Below are positions 1 to 8,133 of a stretch of DNA of 64,000 nt, piece by piece. Under the pieces are notes generated by a model. It was not told the origin of the DNA. It was given only the letters and a program-made list of their open reading frames with translations, and ran no database searches. Location of the stretch: the NCBI GenBank assembly GCA_021297895.1, contig JAJTHN010000030.1, forward strand, positions 1 to 64,000, given 5' to 3'. Each line of letters begins with the position of its first letter. The first letter of the stretch is position 1. The position numbers and the translations under genes were made by a program. The stretch is from Phycisphaeraceae bacterium (GTDB lineage Bacteria; Planctomycetota; Phycisphaerae; Phycisphaerales; UBA1924).

Positions 1-84
1 GCTCCTTCAATGCCCTTCGAAGCTCCTTCAATGCCCTTCGAAGCTCCTTCACATGCGTTCGAAGCTCCTTCATCGGGCACCGAA
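1..84. repeat. 21-bp tandem array A (cut by the left window edge)
   Basis: Four consecutive 21-bp units start at 1, 22, 43 and 64. The first two are identical, the third differs at a few bases and the fourth only keeps the first nine bases. The unit begins gctccttca and ends ttcgaa. Because 21 bp is seven codons, a reading frame through it repeats a heptad. On the minus strand an ATG at 73 opens a frame of about 24 codons reading KELRRAL-type heptads up to the window edge, which has the pattern of an amphipathic helix. The array may continue to the left, and whether it is coding cannot be decided here. Confidence 0.85.
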
Positions 85-145
85 CAGGCGTCAGGGCCCT
101 TGGTCGGACCCTCGATGGCCACCGCCGCCGCCCTGAACGGTGATG

Positions 146-271
146 ACCGATCACTCCACCGCGCTGACCGATAACCACACCGCGTGGGCCGATGGCCGAA
201 GGCCGCTGACCGATGGCCCAAGGCCGCTGGCCGATGGCCGAAGGCCGCTGGCCGATGGCCGATCCCCGCCA
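146..271. repeat. 21-bp tandem array B
   Basis: Six units of 21 bp start at 146, 167, 188, 209, 230 and 251. Units 3 to 5 share the form gccgatggccgaaggccgctg with one or two changes. The first two and the last are more diverged. The sequence is unrelated to the array at 1-84 although the period is the same. The array lies just after the stop codon of the minus-strand gene ending at 276, so it sits in that gene's 3' region. No spacer structure is present, so this is not a CRISPR. Confidence 0.85.
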
Positions 272-275
272 GCGA

Positions 276-1988
276 TCAATCCGGTGCCGTCACCGTGTAG
301 CGGATCTTCACCGCCTGGATCGTCTTGTTGTTCGCCGGGCCCCAAAGGCTGCTCACCGGATGGACACGCACCAGCACCGGGCGGTCGGCGCTCACCGGCG
401 CGCCGGTGGGGAAGTTGAACACCGCGGTCTTGGGCGATGAGCTGGCCGAGGAGAGCGGCAGGTTCGTGCCGACGGCGGTGAAGTTCGGGACCTCGGGGTT
501 GTACACCAGCACATCCATCGCCAGGTTTCCGAAGATGTCGTTGTCGATGTAGAACGCCGTGGCATCCAGGATGATCGCCCCCGGCGGCAGATCGACCTGC
601 GCGATCAACGCGGTGTTGGTGCCGTCCGGACCGCCGGCACCGCCCGTCAGCGGGAACATGTTCACCGGCTGGCCGCTCTCAGCGGCGAAGGCCGTGAAGG
701 CGACCGTCGTCGAACGGATCCGATCGGCCGCGTACCGGAAGCCGGTGGCCTTCACCTCGCCGACAACATCGAGTCGGGTCGTCGGCGTGAGGGTTCCGAT
801 GCCCACCGAGCCCGAGTCCGTGCGCATGGTCAGGCCCCAGCCCGCGCCGGCGTAGCCGAACATGCCGATGTTCGTGTCGCTGGCCATGCCGATGAAGGCC
901 CGCTCGATCGGAGCGGACAGCGGCGAGGCGAAAATCAGGCCCGGCGAGTTGTTGCTGGCCCCCGATTCTCCGCGGATCAGGCCCCGCGTGAACAGATCGA
1001 TGCCCGAAGCCGTCCCGGCGAAGTTCGCGAACGTCGCGTTGTCGGCCGTGACGGCGGAGTTGGCCGTCTGCGCGGTCGTGGCGGTGCCCGCGGTCGTCGC
1101 GACCGCGGCCTGATCGGCAAAGAGCGCACGCGGAGAAGGGGCCAAGCGCGTTCGCGGGGCCAGCGTCGTGTACGCGCCCCCGCCGCCGCTCTGCCGCACG
1201 CGCACCTCCATGTACCGCGCATCGCTGATGGCCGTCGCGAAGGGGCCGAAGTCCAGGTCCGCCGTGACAAGCCCGCCGGTGACCGCGACGTTGCTCGCCG
1301 AAGCCGGTCCGCCGACGATCGTGCCGCCGGTGGGCGCATCAAAGAGCGTGGCCTCGAGGTCGAACAGTCCGCTGGCGGGCAGGCCGGAACTCTTCAGCGA
1401 GCCCTGGAACGTGATCGCCGACGGTGACGGACCGGCGGGGCCGAAGGTCACGCTGAAGGAGGCCGGTCCGGCCGCGGGGAGCACGCCCGGGAGATAGCTC
1501 AAGGAGTATCCCAGGCCGTAGGTCCCCGGCGGGAGCGTGACGGTCTGGTTCAGCGTGCGGCCGGAGACGTTCACCGCGCCGCCGGTCAGCGAGAAACTCA
1601 CCGAGGCGAAGGATGCGAGATTGTCCGATGCGGTGATCGTCGCGCTGATGGGCGTCGTGACCGTGAAGTTCGCGCCGAAGGCTGCCAGAGCCGCCGGCAG
1701 ACCCCCCTCGGGCGGGTTGGTCCAGACGACAATGTCGCTCGAGAACGTCACGCCGGTCGGCGAAATGTTGCTGGTGAAGCCCATGGTGTTGGCGCTGCCC
1801 GGTCCCTCGCCGCTGTCGAGGTTCCCGTTGACCACGCCGGTCACCGAACTGGAGACACCGTCGGGCGTGTTCCCGGCAAAGACCACGAACTGCCGGATGG
1901 AGTTGGTGTACGTCACCTGCGCGCGGGCCGGCGAGGGGACAAGCAGGATCAACGCGGCGAAAAACAGGCTCAGAATGCGCAGCGGCAT
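276..1988 (-). CDS. Secreted protein with tail-fibre-like C-terminal region
   Basis: 570 residues. The start at 1988 is chosen because an AGGAG lies at the right distance and the protein then opens with a clean signal peptide (residues 1-23, hydrophobic core, AxA before Gln24). An upstream in-frame extension to 2159 would hide this signal. The middle is Thr/Ala/Gly-rich and looks beta-rich. Near the C-terminus the protein has a GSVGIGT...PTTRLDVVG...KATGF stretch. This pattern is known from phage tail-fibre and bacterial surface proteins that trimerise or carry adhesive tips. The role is not known; an extracellular or surface-attached protein is the inference. Array B lies directly after its stop codon. 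Confidence 0.8.
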   Translation of the reverse strand: MPLRILSLFFAALILLVPSPARAQVTYTNSIRQFVVFAGNTPDGVSSSVTGVVNGNLDSGEGPGSANTMGFTSNISPTGVTFSSDIVVWTNPPEGGLPAALAAFGANFTVTTPISATITASDNLASFASVSFSLTGGAVNVSGRTLNQTVTLPPGTYGLGYSLSYLPGVLPAAGPASFSVTFGPAGPSPSAITFQGSLKSSGLPASGLFDLEATLFDAPTGGTIVGGPASASNVAVTGGLVTADLDFGPFATAISDARYMEVRVRQSGGGGAYTTLAPRTRLAPSPRALFADQAAVATTAGTATTAQTANSAVTADNATFANFAGTASGIDLFTRGLIRGESGASNNSPGLIFASPLSAPIERAFIGMASDTNIGMFGYAGAGWGLTMRTDSGSVGIGTLTPTTRLDVVGEVKATGFRYAADRIRSTTVAFTAFAAESGQPVNMFPLTGGAGGPDGTNTALIAQVDLPPGAIILDATAFYIDNDIFGNLAMDVLVYNPEVPNFTAVGTNLPLSSASSSPKTAVFNFPTGAPVSADRPVLVRVHPVSSLWGPANNKTIQAVKIRYTVTAPD

Positions 1989-2106
1989 GGCGGAATGCTC
2001 CTGGATGGGCACGGGCGGAACCCCGAGCCTTGACCGTACCACACCGCCGCGGATTTGCCATCCCCGCAACGCCAAATCCGCTCGCACGATGCCCCCCGGC
2101 GGTGCG

Positions 2107-2862
2107 TCAGGCCTCCATCGGGGCCGGCCGCACGCCGAAGACACGCTCGACCGTCGCACGCAGAAGGTAAATGAACGGTGTGGTCAGGATCGCGATCGCA
2201 AACTTGATCGCATACCCCTTGGCGGCGGCCGTCAGCGTGAATGCAAGATCGGGCGGACGGCCATCGGCCAGGGTGCTGAAGAGAGCGAGCACGGTCATGA
2301 TCGCGGTGGTGTCGACCGCCTGGCTGATGACGGTCGAACCCGTCGCACGCAGCCAGAGCAGACGCTCACCGGTCAGACGCTTGAAGGCTCTGAACGACCA
2401 GATGTCCGTGAACTGGCCGCACAGGTAGGCGATCATGGAGGCCATGATCATCGTGCCCGAGCCCGAGAGCACCGCGTCGAAGGCCGCTTCATCGATGAAG
2501 GTCCTCGACGGCTCGGCGGCGGGCGCCCGCGTGGCGAAAAAGAGAAAACCGAACGCCAGCAGCGACATCGCCAGCCCGATGAACGTCACCCGACGGGCGC
2601 CACGCTTGCCGAAGTACTCGTTGAGCAGGTCCGTGAGCAGAAAGGTGATCGGGAACGCGAACATGCCGACCGAATGCTCGACATGCAGCTCGATCCCGCC
2701 GATATTGACGGTCCCGAAGAAGAAGAACTTGGAGCCGACGATGTTGGCAAGCAGCAGACACGTGACAAAGATGGCCGTCAACCAGAGATAGAGAAGCTGC
2801 GCCCTGCCGAACGTCACCGCCGATTCGCCGTCGGGACGCGCTCGCTCAAGCGTTGAACTCAT
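2107..2862 (-). CDS. yhhQ: Queuosine precursor transporter (YhhQ/VUT family)
   Basis: 251 residues with about six hydrophobic segments. The family hallmark is visible near residues 30-95: ANIVGSK, then a Phe-rich stretch, then FPITFLLTDLLNEYFGKRGAR. Members of this family (formerly DUF165) import preQ0/preQ1 or queuine-type precursors across the inner membrane for tRNA queuosine modification. No other queuosine gene is in the window. The short N-terminal tail is hydrophilic. The gene is 118 bp upstream of the secreted-protein gene on the same strand and may or may not share its transcript. Confidence 0.88.
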   Translation of the reverse strand: MSSTLERARPDGESAVTFGRAQLLYLWLTAIFVTCLLLANIVGSKFFFFGTVNIGGIELHVEHSVGMFAFPITFLLTDLLNEYFGKRGARRVTFIGLAMSLLAFGFLFFATRAPAAEPSRTFIDEAAFDAVLSGSGTMIMASMIAYLCGQFTDIWSFRAFKRLTGERLLWLRATGSTVISQAVDTTAIMTVLALFSTLADGRPPDLAFTLTAAAKGYAIKFAIAILTTPFIYLLRATVERVFGVRPAPMEA

Positions 2863-3048
2863 GCGGAGATGCTAGCCCTCGCCCGACCGCGGCTCGCCGG
2901 AGCCCTGATGGGCAATGAGGCCGATGCGCTCGGCACCGGATGCTCTCGTTTCTACGCCCACCAACGTCAAAGCGACTTCGATCACCCCCCGGCCGCGTCC
3001 GTGAGCCCGACACGACGCTCCATCGAGCCGCGGACGTCGTTCTGAGGA

Positions 3049-3333
3049 GTGCAACGCCGATGCGGCATCTTCTGCGCCCGCTTCACGTGCGGTATGAAGA
3101 TCCAGGTCGTCTCTGCCTCGAGGCGCGGCGTTCAGGTCCCCATCATCGCCGTCACCGCGAACGCCTGCATCGAAGACCGTCAGCGTTGTCTCGATGCTGG
3201 TTGCAACGATGTACTGACGAACCCCTATCGGAAGCCAAGCCTCCTTCGTGCCGTGGCAGGGGTGCTCGACGATCACCGGCCGCCGTTGGGTCGGTCGGTC
3301 TCGGCGCAGACGCTTGCCCGCCGACCGGAGTGA
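3049..3333 (+). pseudogene. Remnant of a response-regulator receiver domain
   Basis: Translation of about 3130-3290 gives VPIIAVTANACIEDRQRCLD followed by AGCNDVLTNPYRKPSLLRAV. This matches the second half of a CheY-like receiver domain (consensus PIIALTAN..EDR..CL.AGMDDYLSKP). The conserved Lys of the SKP motif is replaced (TNP), and the N-terminal half with the phospho-accepting Asp is absent: the codons before it do not resemble a receiver. No kinase or effector domain adjoins it. It is best read as the decayed end of a hybrid histidine kinase or response regulator. The surrounding stretch 2863-3370 holds no other recognisable gene. Confidence 0.65.
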
Positions 3334-3369
3334 TCAAGGAGCCGCCGGTGACCGAGTTCCGGACGGAGA

Positions 3370-3401
3370 AAGAAACAGCCCCGAGCGGCGCTCGGGGCTG
3401 T
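3370..3401 (-). terminator. Intrinsic terminator after the PDZ-protein gene
   Basis: Inverted repeat acagccccgag (3375-3385), 5-nt loop, ctcggggctgt (3391-3401). Read on the minus strand the 11-bp stem is followed by TTCTTTCTC. It lies about 30 bp after the stop codon of the gene ending at 3432. Confidence 0.8.
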
Positions 3402-3431
3402 GCGGAGATCGTCGGATGTGCGGCGCTCGCT

Positions 3432-5822
3432 TTACGGCCGACCGGGCATTCCTGGCAGCCGCGGCATGCCCGGAAGCCCCGGCATTCCGTCGGCCGGTGC
3501 CTGCGCCGGTGCGGAGGGGCCGGTGCCAGCGGGGTCGATGTTCACCTTGACGATGCGACCCTTGTTCATGCGCTTGACCGAGAGCTTGAACTCACCGCCA
3601 GCCTTGATCGCCGCCTCGAATTCCTTGACGTTGGCGACAGGAGCGTCATTGACGGAGGTGATGATCTCCATCGGCCGCAGGCCCGCGACGGCGGCCTTGG
3701 AGCCCGACTCGACCTTGGACACGATGATGCCGCCCTCGCTGGCGGGGATCTGGAAGTAACGGCGGACTTCGTAGGTCAAGTCGCGAGTGGTGGCGCCGAG
3801 TTCTTCGCTCTTGAGGCGAGGGGCGGAGTTGAAGTGGGCCGGACCCTGGGTGACGGTCATGGGAACACGGACAGTTTCGCCGTTGCGGAGCAGTTCTACT
3901 TCGAAGCGTGTTCCGAAGCCGACCTCGGTCAGGGCCATCGTGATGAACGTCTCGGCCGAGCCCCAGGGCTGGGGCAACTGGTCGAAGTACTCGCTGGGCA
4001 TGCTCTCGAGCATGGCCCAGTACTCGTCCATCATGCCGCCCATGCCGCCGTCCTCGGCCACGACCTCGAGCGGCTTGGGCTGCTTGTCGATGTGCAGACG
4101 CAGCAGGATGTCGCCGTCTTTGAGCCCCGCCGCGGCGGCGGGGGAACCCTCGTAGATGTGCGTGATGAAGCCGCCGATGCGTCCGCCCTTGGTCTGCTTG
4201 AGGCACTGGTTCGCTCGGGCCAAGTCCGGCGTCATGCCCTGCAGTTCGACACCGAGCCAGGCGATGCGGTTCTCTTCCGCCTCGCTCAGCGGTCGGTTGT
4301 CGGTGTCGAAAGCGTCGCCGCCGCGGGCGATCTCGGCGCGGACGAGCGCGGCGGGAATGCTGGCTTCGGCGGCGTAGTAGCTCCAGCCGCTGTCGCGTCC
4401 CGACGCGACGATCTTCTGGCGGCGCGTCAGAGGCAGCGCAAAGAGCGACATGTCGGTGGTGAAGTAGAAGTTTGAGTACGTGCCGCTCTCCCAAGACGAA
4501 GAGCCGGAGTACATCGGCAGGATCGGCAGAACCGTGTCCTTGTGCGAGCGGGCGAGGCCCATGACACGGTCCTGGTCAAGATACGCAACGCGGGTGTCCT
4601 CGTGCATCGTGACCGCGGCACGAAGGAGAAGATCATTGCGGAACGAAAGCACCGGCTCCGAGGAAATCGCCGGGGCCGACGGCGCGGGCGCTTCGAGCGT
4701 CGCGACAAAGGCGTTCCAGTCGCGGAGCGAGCCGGAGAAGCTCGCCGGTGTCGAGTTGCCGTCGGGCCAGAAGACGCGGACACGCTCGAGCCGCGCGGTG
4801 CGCTTGGCGCCGAAGCTCGCCAGCACGAGGACCGTCCGGTTGTCCAGCACGACACCCAGCGTGTTGACCTCGGTGCTCGACTCGTCCTCGTCGCCACGAC
4901 CACCGAAGGACATGGCGAACGGAGATCGGTAGCGGAAGCCGGAGCCGTCCGAGGCGTCGTCGCTCCGCGGCGAGCGGAAGTTGATCATGATGCGAACGAT
5001 CGATGAATCCGAGGTCGCATCGAGACCCTTGAGCATCGCGTCCATCGCGGGTGCCTCGATGAGGTCCCACGCGTCCGGCGCCGATCGCCACGAACCGTCC
5101 GCGGGCAGGTCGGTGCCATCGAGCAGGCCAACGGCCGCGCCCGTGCGATCGACCGCAACGCCGAAGATTGCCGAGGACGTCGTGCGGCGACCATCTTCCC
5201 ACGTATTGGCGCTGCCGCCCATGGGCGAAACGGTCGTGACCCACTGCGTGTCGAACCGCCCGGCGGTCACGGCGAAGTACGGTCCGGGCTTCTGCGGCTC
5301 GAACTTCAGGGGTGTTGCGCCCGCAAGCGGCTGGGCAAGATCGATGAAGTACCCGCGGCGCGACTTGGCCCACGCGCCGGGACGCGCTTCGACCACCTGA
5401 TCCTTGAATCGGACCTTCAGCGACTTGATGAACCGGGGGTGAAGATCGATCGTCTCGGCGTACACGCGCGTCGGCGAGACAAGGTATCCCGTGAGCACCG
5501 CGGGCCGCTCCTGAGCCGTCAGCGTCACCCAGTTGAAGTCATCCGGAACACCGGGCATACCGCCGTCAGCGAAGCGCCAACGGGACGACCAGCCCATGCG
5601 CGAGTCGCCCGCGGGCGGTTCGCCCTTGTCGTACTGCGGCGTGACCTCGATCTGAACAATCGCGTTGTTGACCGTCGCGGTAATCGCCGTGATTTCCGTG
5701 TCGCTTAGGCGAGCGTGCGTGCCCGGCGGAGCTGCCGCGTCGGGCGCGGCGATGGCGGTTGCCAGACCCGCGGACGAAACCAGAAGACCGATCGCGCAGA
5801 ACCTGAACGTGCGATTCAACAT
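3432..5822 (-). CDS. Exported PDZ protein, apparently protease-dead HtrA relative
   Basis: 796 residues; the start at 5822 follows AGGGGAA and gives a signal peptide (residues 1-25). Residues about 50-240 align by eye with the trypsin-like fold of HtrA proteins (VLTGYLVSPTRVY where HtrA has GSGVLISATGEVL; YFIDLA where it has TDLALL). The catalytic His-containing WHV and the GNSGG nucleophile motif are missing. A second similar degenerate block (LGVVLDNRTVLVLASF, about residue 320 on) follows. Two PDZ domains close the protein: WLGVELQGMTPDL...GSPAAAAGLKDGD and GIIVSKVESGSKAAVAGLRP. The last 30 residues are a Pro/Gly/Met repeat. The downstream neighbour of an active HtrA gene; a scaffold or adaptor role in the periplasm is inferred. 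Confidence 0.75.
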   Translation of the reverse strand: MLNRTFRFCAIGLLVSSAGLATAIAAPDAAAPPGTHARLSDTEITAITATVNNAIVQIEVTPQYDKGEPPAGDSRMGWSSRWRFADGGMPGVPDDFNWVTLTAQERPAVLTGYLVSPTRVYAETIDLHPRFIKSLKVRFKDQVVEARPGAWAKSRRGYFIDLAQPLAGATPLKFEPQKPGPYFAVTAGRFDTQWVTTVSPMGGSANTWEDGRRTTSSAIFGVAVDRTGAAVGLLDGTDLPADGSWRSAPDAWDLIEAPAMDAMLKGLDATSDSSIVRIMINFRSPRSDDASDGSGFRYRSPFAMSFGGRGDEDESSTEVNTLGVVLDNRTVLVLASFGAKRTARLERVRVFWPDGNSTPASFSGSLRDWNAFVATLEAPAPSAPAISSEPVLSFRNDLLLRAAVTMHEDTRVAYLDQDRVMGLARSHKDTVLPILPMYSGSSSWESGTYSNFYFTTDMSLFALPLTRRQKIVASGRDSGWSYYAAEASIPAALVRAEIARGGDAFDTDNRPLSEAEENRIAWLGVELQGMTPDLARANQCLKQTKGGRIGGFITHIYEGSPAAAAGLKDGDILLRLHIDKQPKPLEVVAEDGGMGGMMDEYWAMLESMPSEYFDQLPQPWGSAETFITMALTEVGFGTRFEVELLRNGETVRVPMTVTQGPAHFNSAPRLKSEELGATTRDLTYEVRRYFQIPASEGGIIVSKVESGSKAAVAGLRPMEIITSVNDAPVANVKEFEAAIKAGGEFKLSVKRMNKGRIVKVNIDPAGTGPSAPAQAPADGMPGLPGMPRLPGMPGRP

Positions 5823-5952
5823 GAAGCATTCCCCTGTGTGAAGTCGATTCGACGATGGTGAACGGATGGCAGGTGCCTGGGCGGCACGCCGTCGGAAACG
5901 CTGATGCGAGGGACGCCGCGCCGGGGTCGACGCGAGGCGAACGAGTACGAGC

Positions 5953-7353
5953 TCACTCCTTCGCGTAATCGCGCTGAAGGTCAAGAACAACCTGACGCTG
6001 GAGGCCGGCACGGAGCACCGTCAGGACGATGCGGGGCCTCGTCTCGATGGCCTCGATCGTGGCTTTGTGCCTGGCCTCAACGTCGGCAAGAGTCATGACG
6101 TCGGTCCCGTCGACCTTCAGGATGATGTCGCCGCTTCGCAGGCCCGCGTTGGCGGCGTTTCCGGGCCACTTCACCGCGTGCACAAAGACACCCTTGCTGC
6201 GGTAAAAGTGGACATCCGGATTCTCGAACTGGTTGATCTCCTTGACCGTCAGGTCCCAACGCTTGCAGGCGAGCTCCTTGCCCTCGACCGCACCCTTTTC
6301 TCGCGGGCGGATGCTGACCTGCATGTCCTTGTCGCCGCGGCGAATCGTGAACGTTGCGTCGGAGTCCTTGGCCAGCAGGCCCAGCGTTCGGTAGACGGCG
6401 GGAAGGTCCTCGCGGGTCAGCCCGTTGAGCGCCTTGCCGTTCACGGCGAGGATGCGATCGCGGGCGAGGATGCCCGCGCTCCGGGCGGGGCTGTCGGGGT
6501 CGGTCTCGGCGACGATGACCCCCTCGGTTCCGTCGAAGTACGTGTCGCGGTCAAAGTCACGCAGCGGCTGGAGCTGAAGGCCGAACCAAGTCCAGTCCAC
6601 GCGGCCGGATCGGCGGAGCTGCTCAACGAGCACCTGCACGATGTCGCTCGGAATTGCAAAACCCATGCCCTCGGCCCAGCCGGACATGCCGCGGGCGTTG
6701 ATGCCGATGACCTGACCGTCGGTGTTGATCAGGGGCCCACCGGAGTTGCCAGGATTGATCGGGGCATCGGTCTGGATCCAATGGCTGTACTCGCTCACGG
6801 ACTCGAGATAGCGGTTGGCGCACGAGACGATACCGATGGACACCGAGCGATTCAGGCCCCATGGCGCGCCCATCGCCATGACAAAGTCACCCTCGCGAAG
6901 GGCGGCGGAGGAGCCGAACGTTGCGAAGGGCAACGGGCCAGTTTTGTCGTCGGTCACAAGCTGAAGCAGCGCCAGATCGGTGTCTTTGTCCGAGCCGACG
7001 ATCTTGGCCCGGAAGGCCCGGCCGTCGCTGAGCAAGCAGCGGACCGACTCGGCCTTGTCGATGACGTGCCAATTGGTGAGCACTTCGCCGGTGGCCGAGA
7101 TCAGCACCCCCGATCCGGAGGATTGCTGAGACTTCTTCTCGCCGAAACTGTTGTCTTCGAACACGACACGGATGTACACAACGGCGGGAAACACGCGGTC
7201 CTTGCCGTCCTGCACGATCTGGCGGAAGTCGGGCCTTGCCTGCATCGCCGCGGGCGGCTGTTGGCCGGCGACCGGTGACATGAGGGGGCTTGCGGGAGCA
7301 CCCATCAATGCAATACCGAGAGTGAGGGAAAGGTACGAACGGTTGGTGGGCAT
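5953..7353 (-). CDS. HtrA/DegP-like serine protease with PDZ domains
   Basis: About 466 residues, exported (hydrophobic N-terminus). The start is ATG at 7353; an ATG two codons upstream at 7359 is also possible. The catalytic triad is intact. Numbered from 7359, His98 is in LTNWHVI, Asp128 in DTDLALL and Ser206 in PGNSGGPL. Two PDZ domains follow, around residues 270-350 (SPARSAGILARDRILAVNG) and 390-450 (NAANAGLRSGDIILKVDG). S1C proteases degrade or refold damaged envelope proteins. The gene lies 130 bp upstream of the protease-dead relative on the same strand, so the two may be expressed together. I leave the symbol open because degP, degQ and degS cannot be told apart here. Confidence 0.92.
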   Translation of the reverse strand: MPTNRSYLSLTLGIALMGAPASPLMSPVAGQQPPAAMQARPDFRQIVQDGKDRVFPAVVYIRVVFEDNSFGEKKSQQSSGSGVLISATGEVLTNWHVIDKAESVRCLLSDGRAFRAKIVGSDKDTDLALLQLVTDDKTGPLPFATFGSSAALREGDFVMAMGAPWGLNRSVSIGIVSCANRYLESVSEYSHWIQTDAPINPGNSGGPLINTDGQVIGINARGMSGWAEGMGFAIPSDIVQVLVEQLRRSGRVDWTWFGLQLQPLRDFDRDTYFDGTEGVIVAETDPDSPARSAGILARDRILAVNGKALNGLTREDLPAVYRTLGLLAKDSDATFTIRRGDKDMQVSIRPREKGAVEGKELACKRWDLTVKEINQFENPDVHFYRSKGVFVHAVKWPGNAANAGLRSGDIILKVDGTDVMTLADVEARHKATIEAIETRPRIVLTVLRAGLQRQVVLDLQRDYAKE

Positions 7354-7359
7354 GAGCAT

Positions 7360-7695
7360 GTATGCGAGTGTACGGGTTGTTGGTTCAGCAAGTTTCGCGA
7401 AGTGCGCTCATTTTGTTGAGACCAACAGGTTCCTAGGATTTTGGGTGATATCCCGAATTCCAACGTGAGGGGAAGCCAACACGCTGAGATACGGTCCGCT
7501 CCGACTGTGGGCGTGATGTCAATGGCGGCCCATCACGAGTGCAGCGAAGAACGCAGCAAGTTTCGGCGGACGAAGCTGGCTCGCCGCGTCTTGCCCAGTG
7601 CGCGACGACCGGCGACCCCGGAGCGCACTGCGTCGGATGGCCGGACATCGACTGCGACGCTCGCCACTTGGCAGGCGGAGACCGCGAAGAGCCGC
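7360..7695. other. Intergenic region without a recognisable gene
   Basis: 336 bp between the HtrA start and the tRNA-Gly terminator. Short open frames exist on both strands but none shows a ribosome-binding site, a family resemblance or a plausible composition. The part next to 7360 must contain the HtrA promoter; no clear -35/-10 pair was found. Confidence 0.5.
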
Positions 7696-7731
7696 AAAAA
7701 AGAACCAGCCTCGGGCAGAACCCGAGGCTGG
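7696..7731 (-). terminator. Intrinsic terminator of tRNA-Gly
   Basis: A perfect 11-bp inverted repeat: ccagcctcggg (7705-7715), 5-nt loop, cccgaggctgg (7721-7731). On the minus strand it is followed by TTCTTTTTT. It starts 11 bp after the 3' end of the tRNA gene. Confidence 0.9.
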
Positions 7732-7741
7732 AGAGAGTCAA

Positions 7742-7813
7742 AGCGGGCGAAGGGACTTGAACCCTCGACCCTCACGTTGGCAACGTGATGCTCTACCACT
7801 GAGCTACGCCCGC
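7742..7813 (-). tRNA. tRNA-Gly (GCC)
   Basis: 72 nt. Acceptor GCGGGCG pairs with CGCCCGC, the D-arm is GCTC/GAGC, the anticodon stem TCACG/CGTGA encloses the loop TTGCCAA (anticodon GCC), and the T-arm holds TTCAAGT. The discriminator base is U, as is usual for glycine tRNAs. The 3' CCA is not encoded. It is a single-gene transcription unit with its own promoter and terminator. Confidence 0.96.
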
Positions 7814-7916
7814 ATATGCACTTGTCAGGCCAGGCGCCTTCGCGTGGCCAAAGGCCGAACCAGGGTGGTTCGGGAACGCGGCATAAACGCCGCCTCCCGA
7901 CCCGGAACGGGCCAAG

Positions 7917-7945
7917 AGAATAGACCGGTTGTCGGCGTGCGTCAA
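7917..7945 (-). promoter_or_regulatory. Sigma-70-type promoter for tRNA-Gly
   Basis: Read on the minus strand: TTGACG (7945-7940), 17-bp spacer, TATTCT (7922-7917). Five of six -35 bases and four of six -10 bases match the consensus with ideal spacing. Transcription would begin near 7909, about 95 nt before the mature tRNA. The rest of 7814-8133 shows no gene. Confidence 0.65.
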
Positions 7946-8133
7946 CCCATGCGGATCACCCGCAGGTATGGCCACTTGATTCGGGGCCTCTGATCCTCTC
8001 TGAGATGGGTTCTCTCCCGGATTTCAAGTTTTCCCCGCGATATGCACGATCCTCCCGAAAGTGAGGCGGGCAGCCTGCCCGTGTTGCCCAAGGTCCCCAG
8101 GTTGTCGCCGGGACTGTTGGGCTGCCCTGCCTC

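Noticed and set aside
1-271. CRISPR array at the left edge
   Set aside because: Repeats are directly contiguous with no spacers, and the unit is 21 bp with no cas genes.
3370-3401. Small RNA gene from the hairpin
   Set aside because: The hairpin with T-rich tail on the minus strand fits a terminator for the gene ending at 3432.
7433-7741. Open frames on either strand between HtrA and the tRNA
   Set aside because: They overlap the tRNA terminator or have no Shine-Dalgarno and unconvincing composition.
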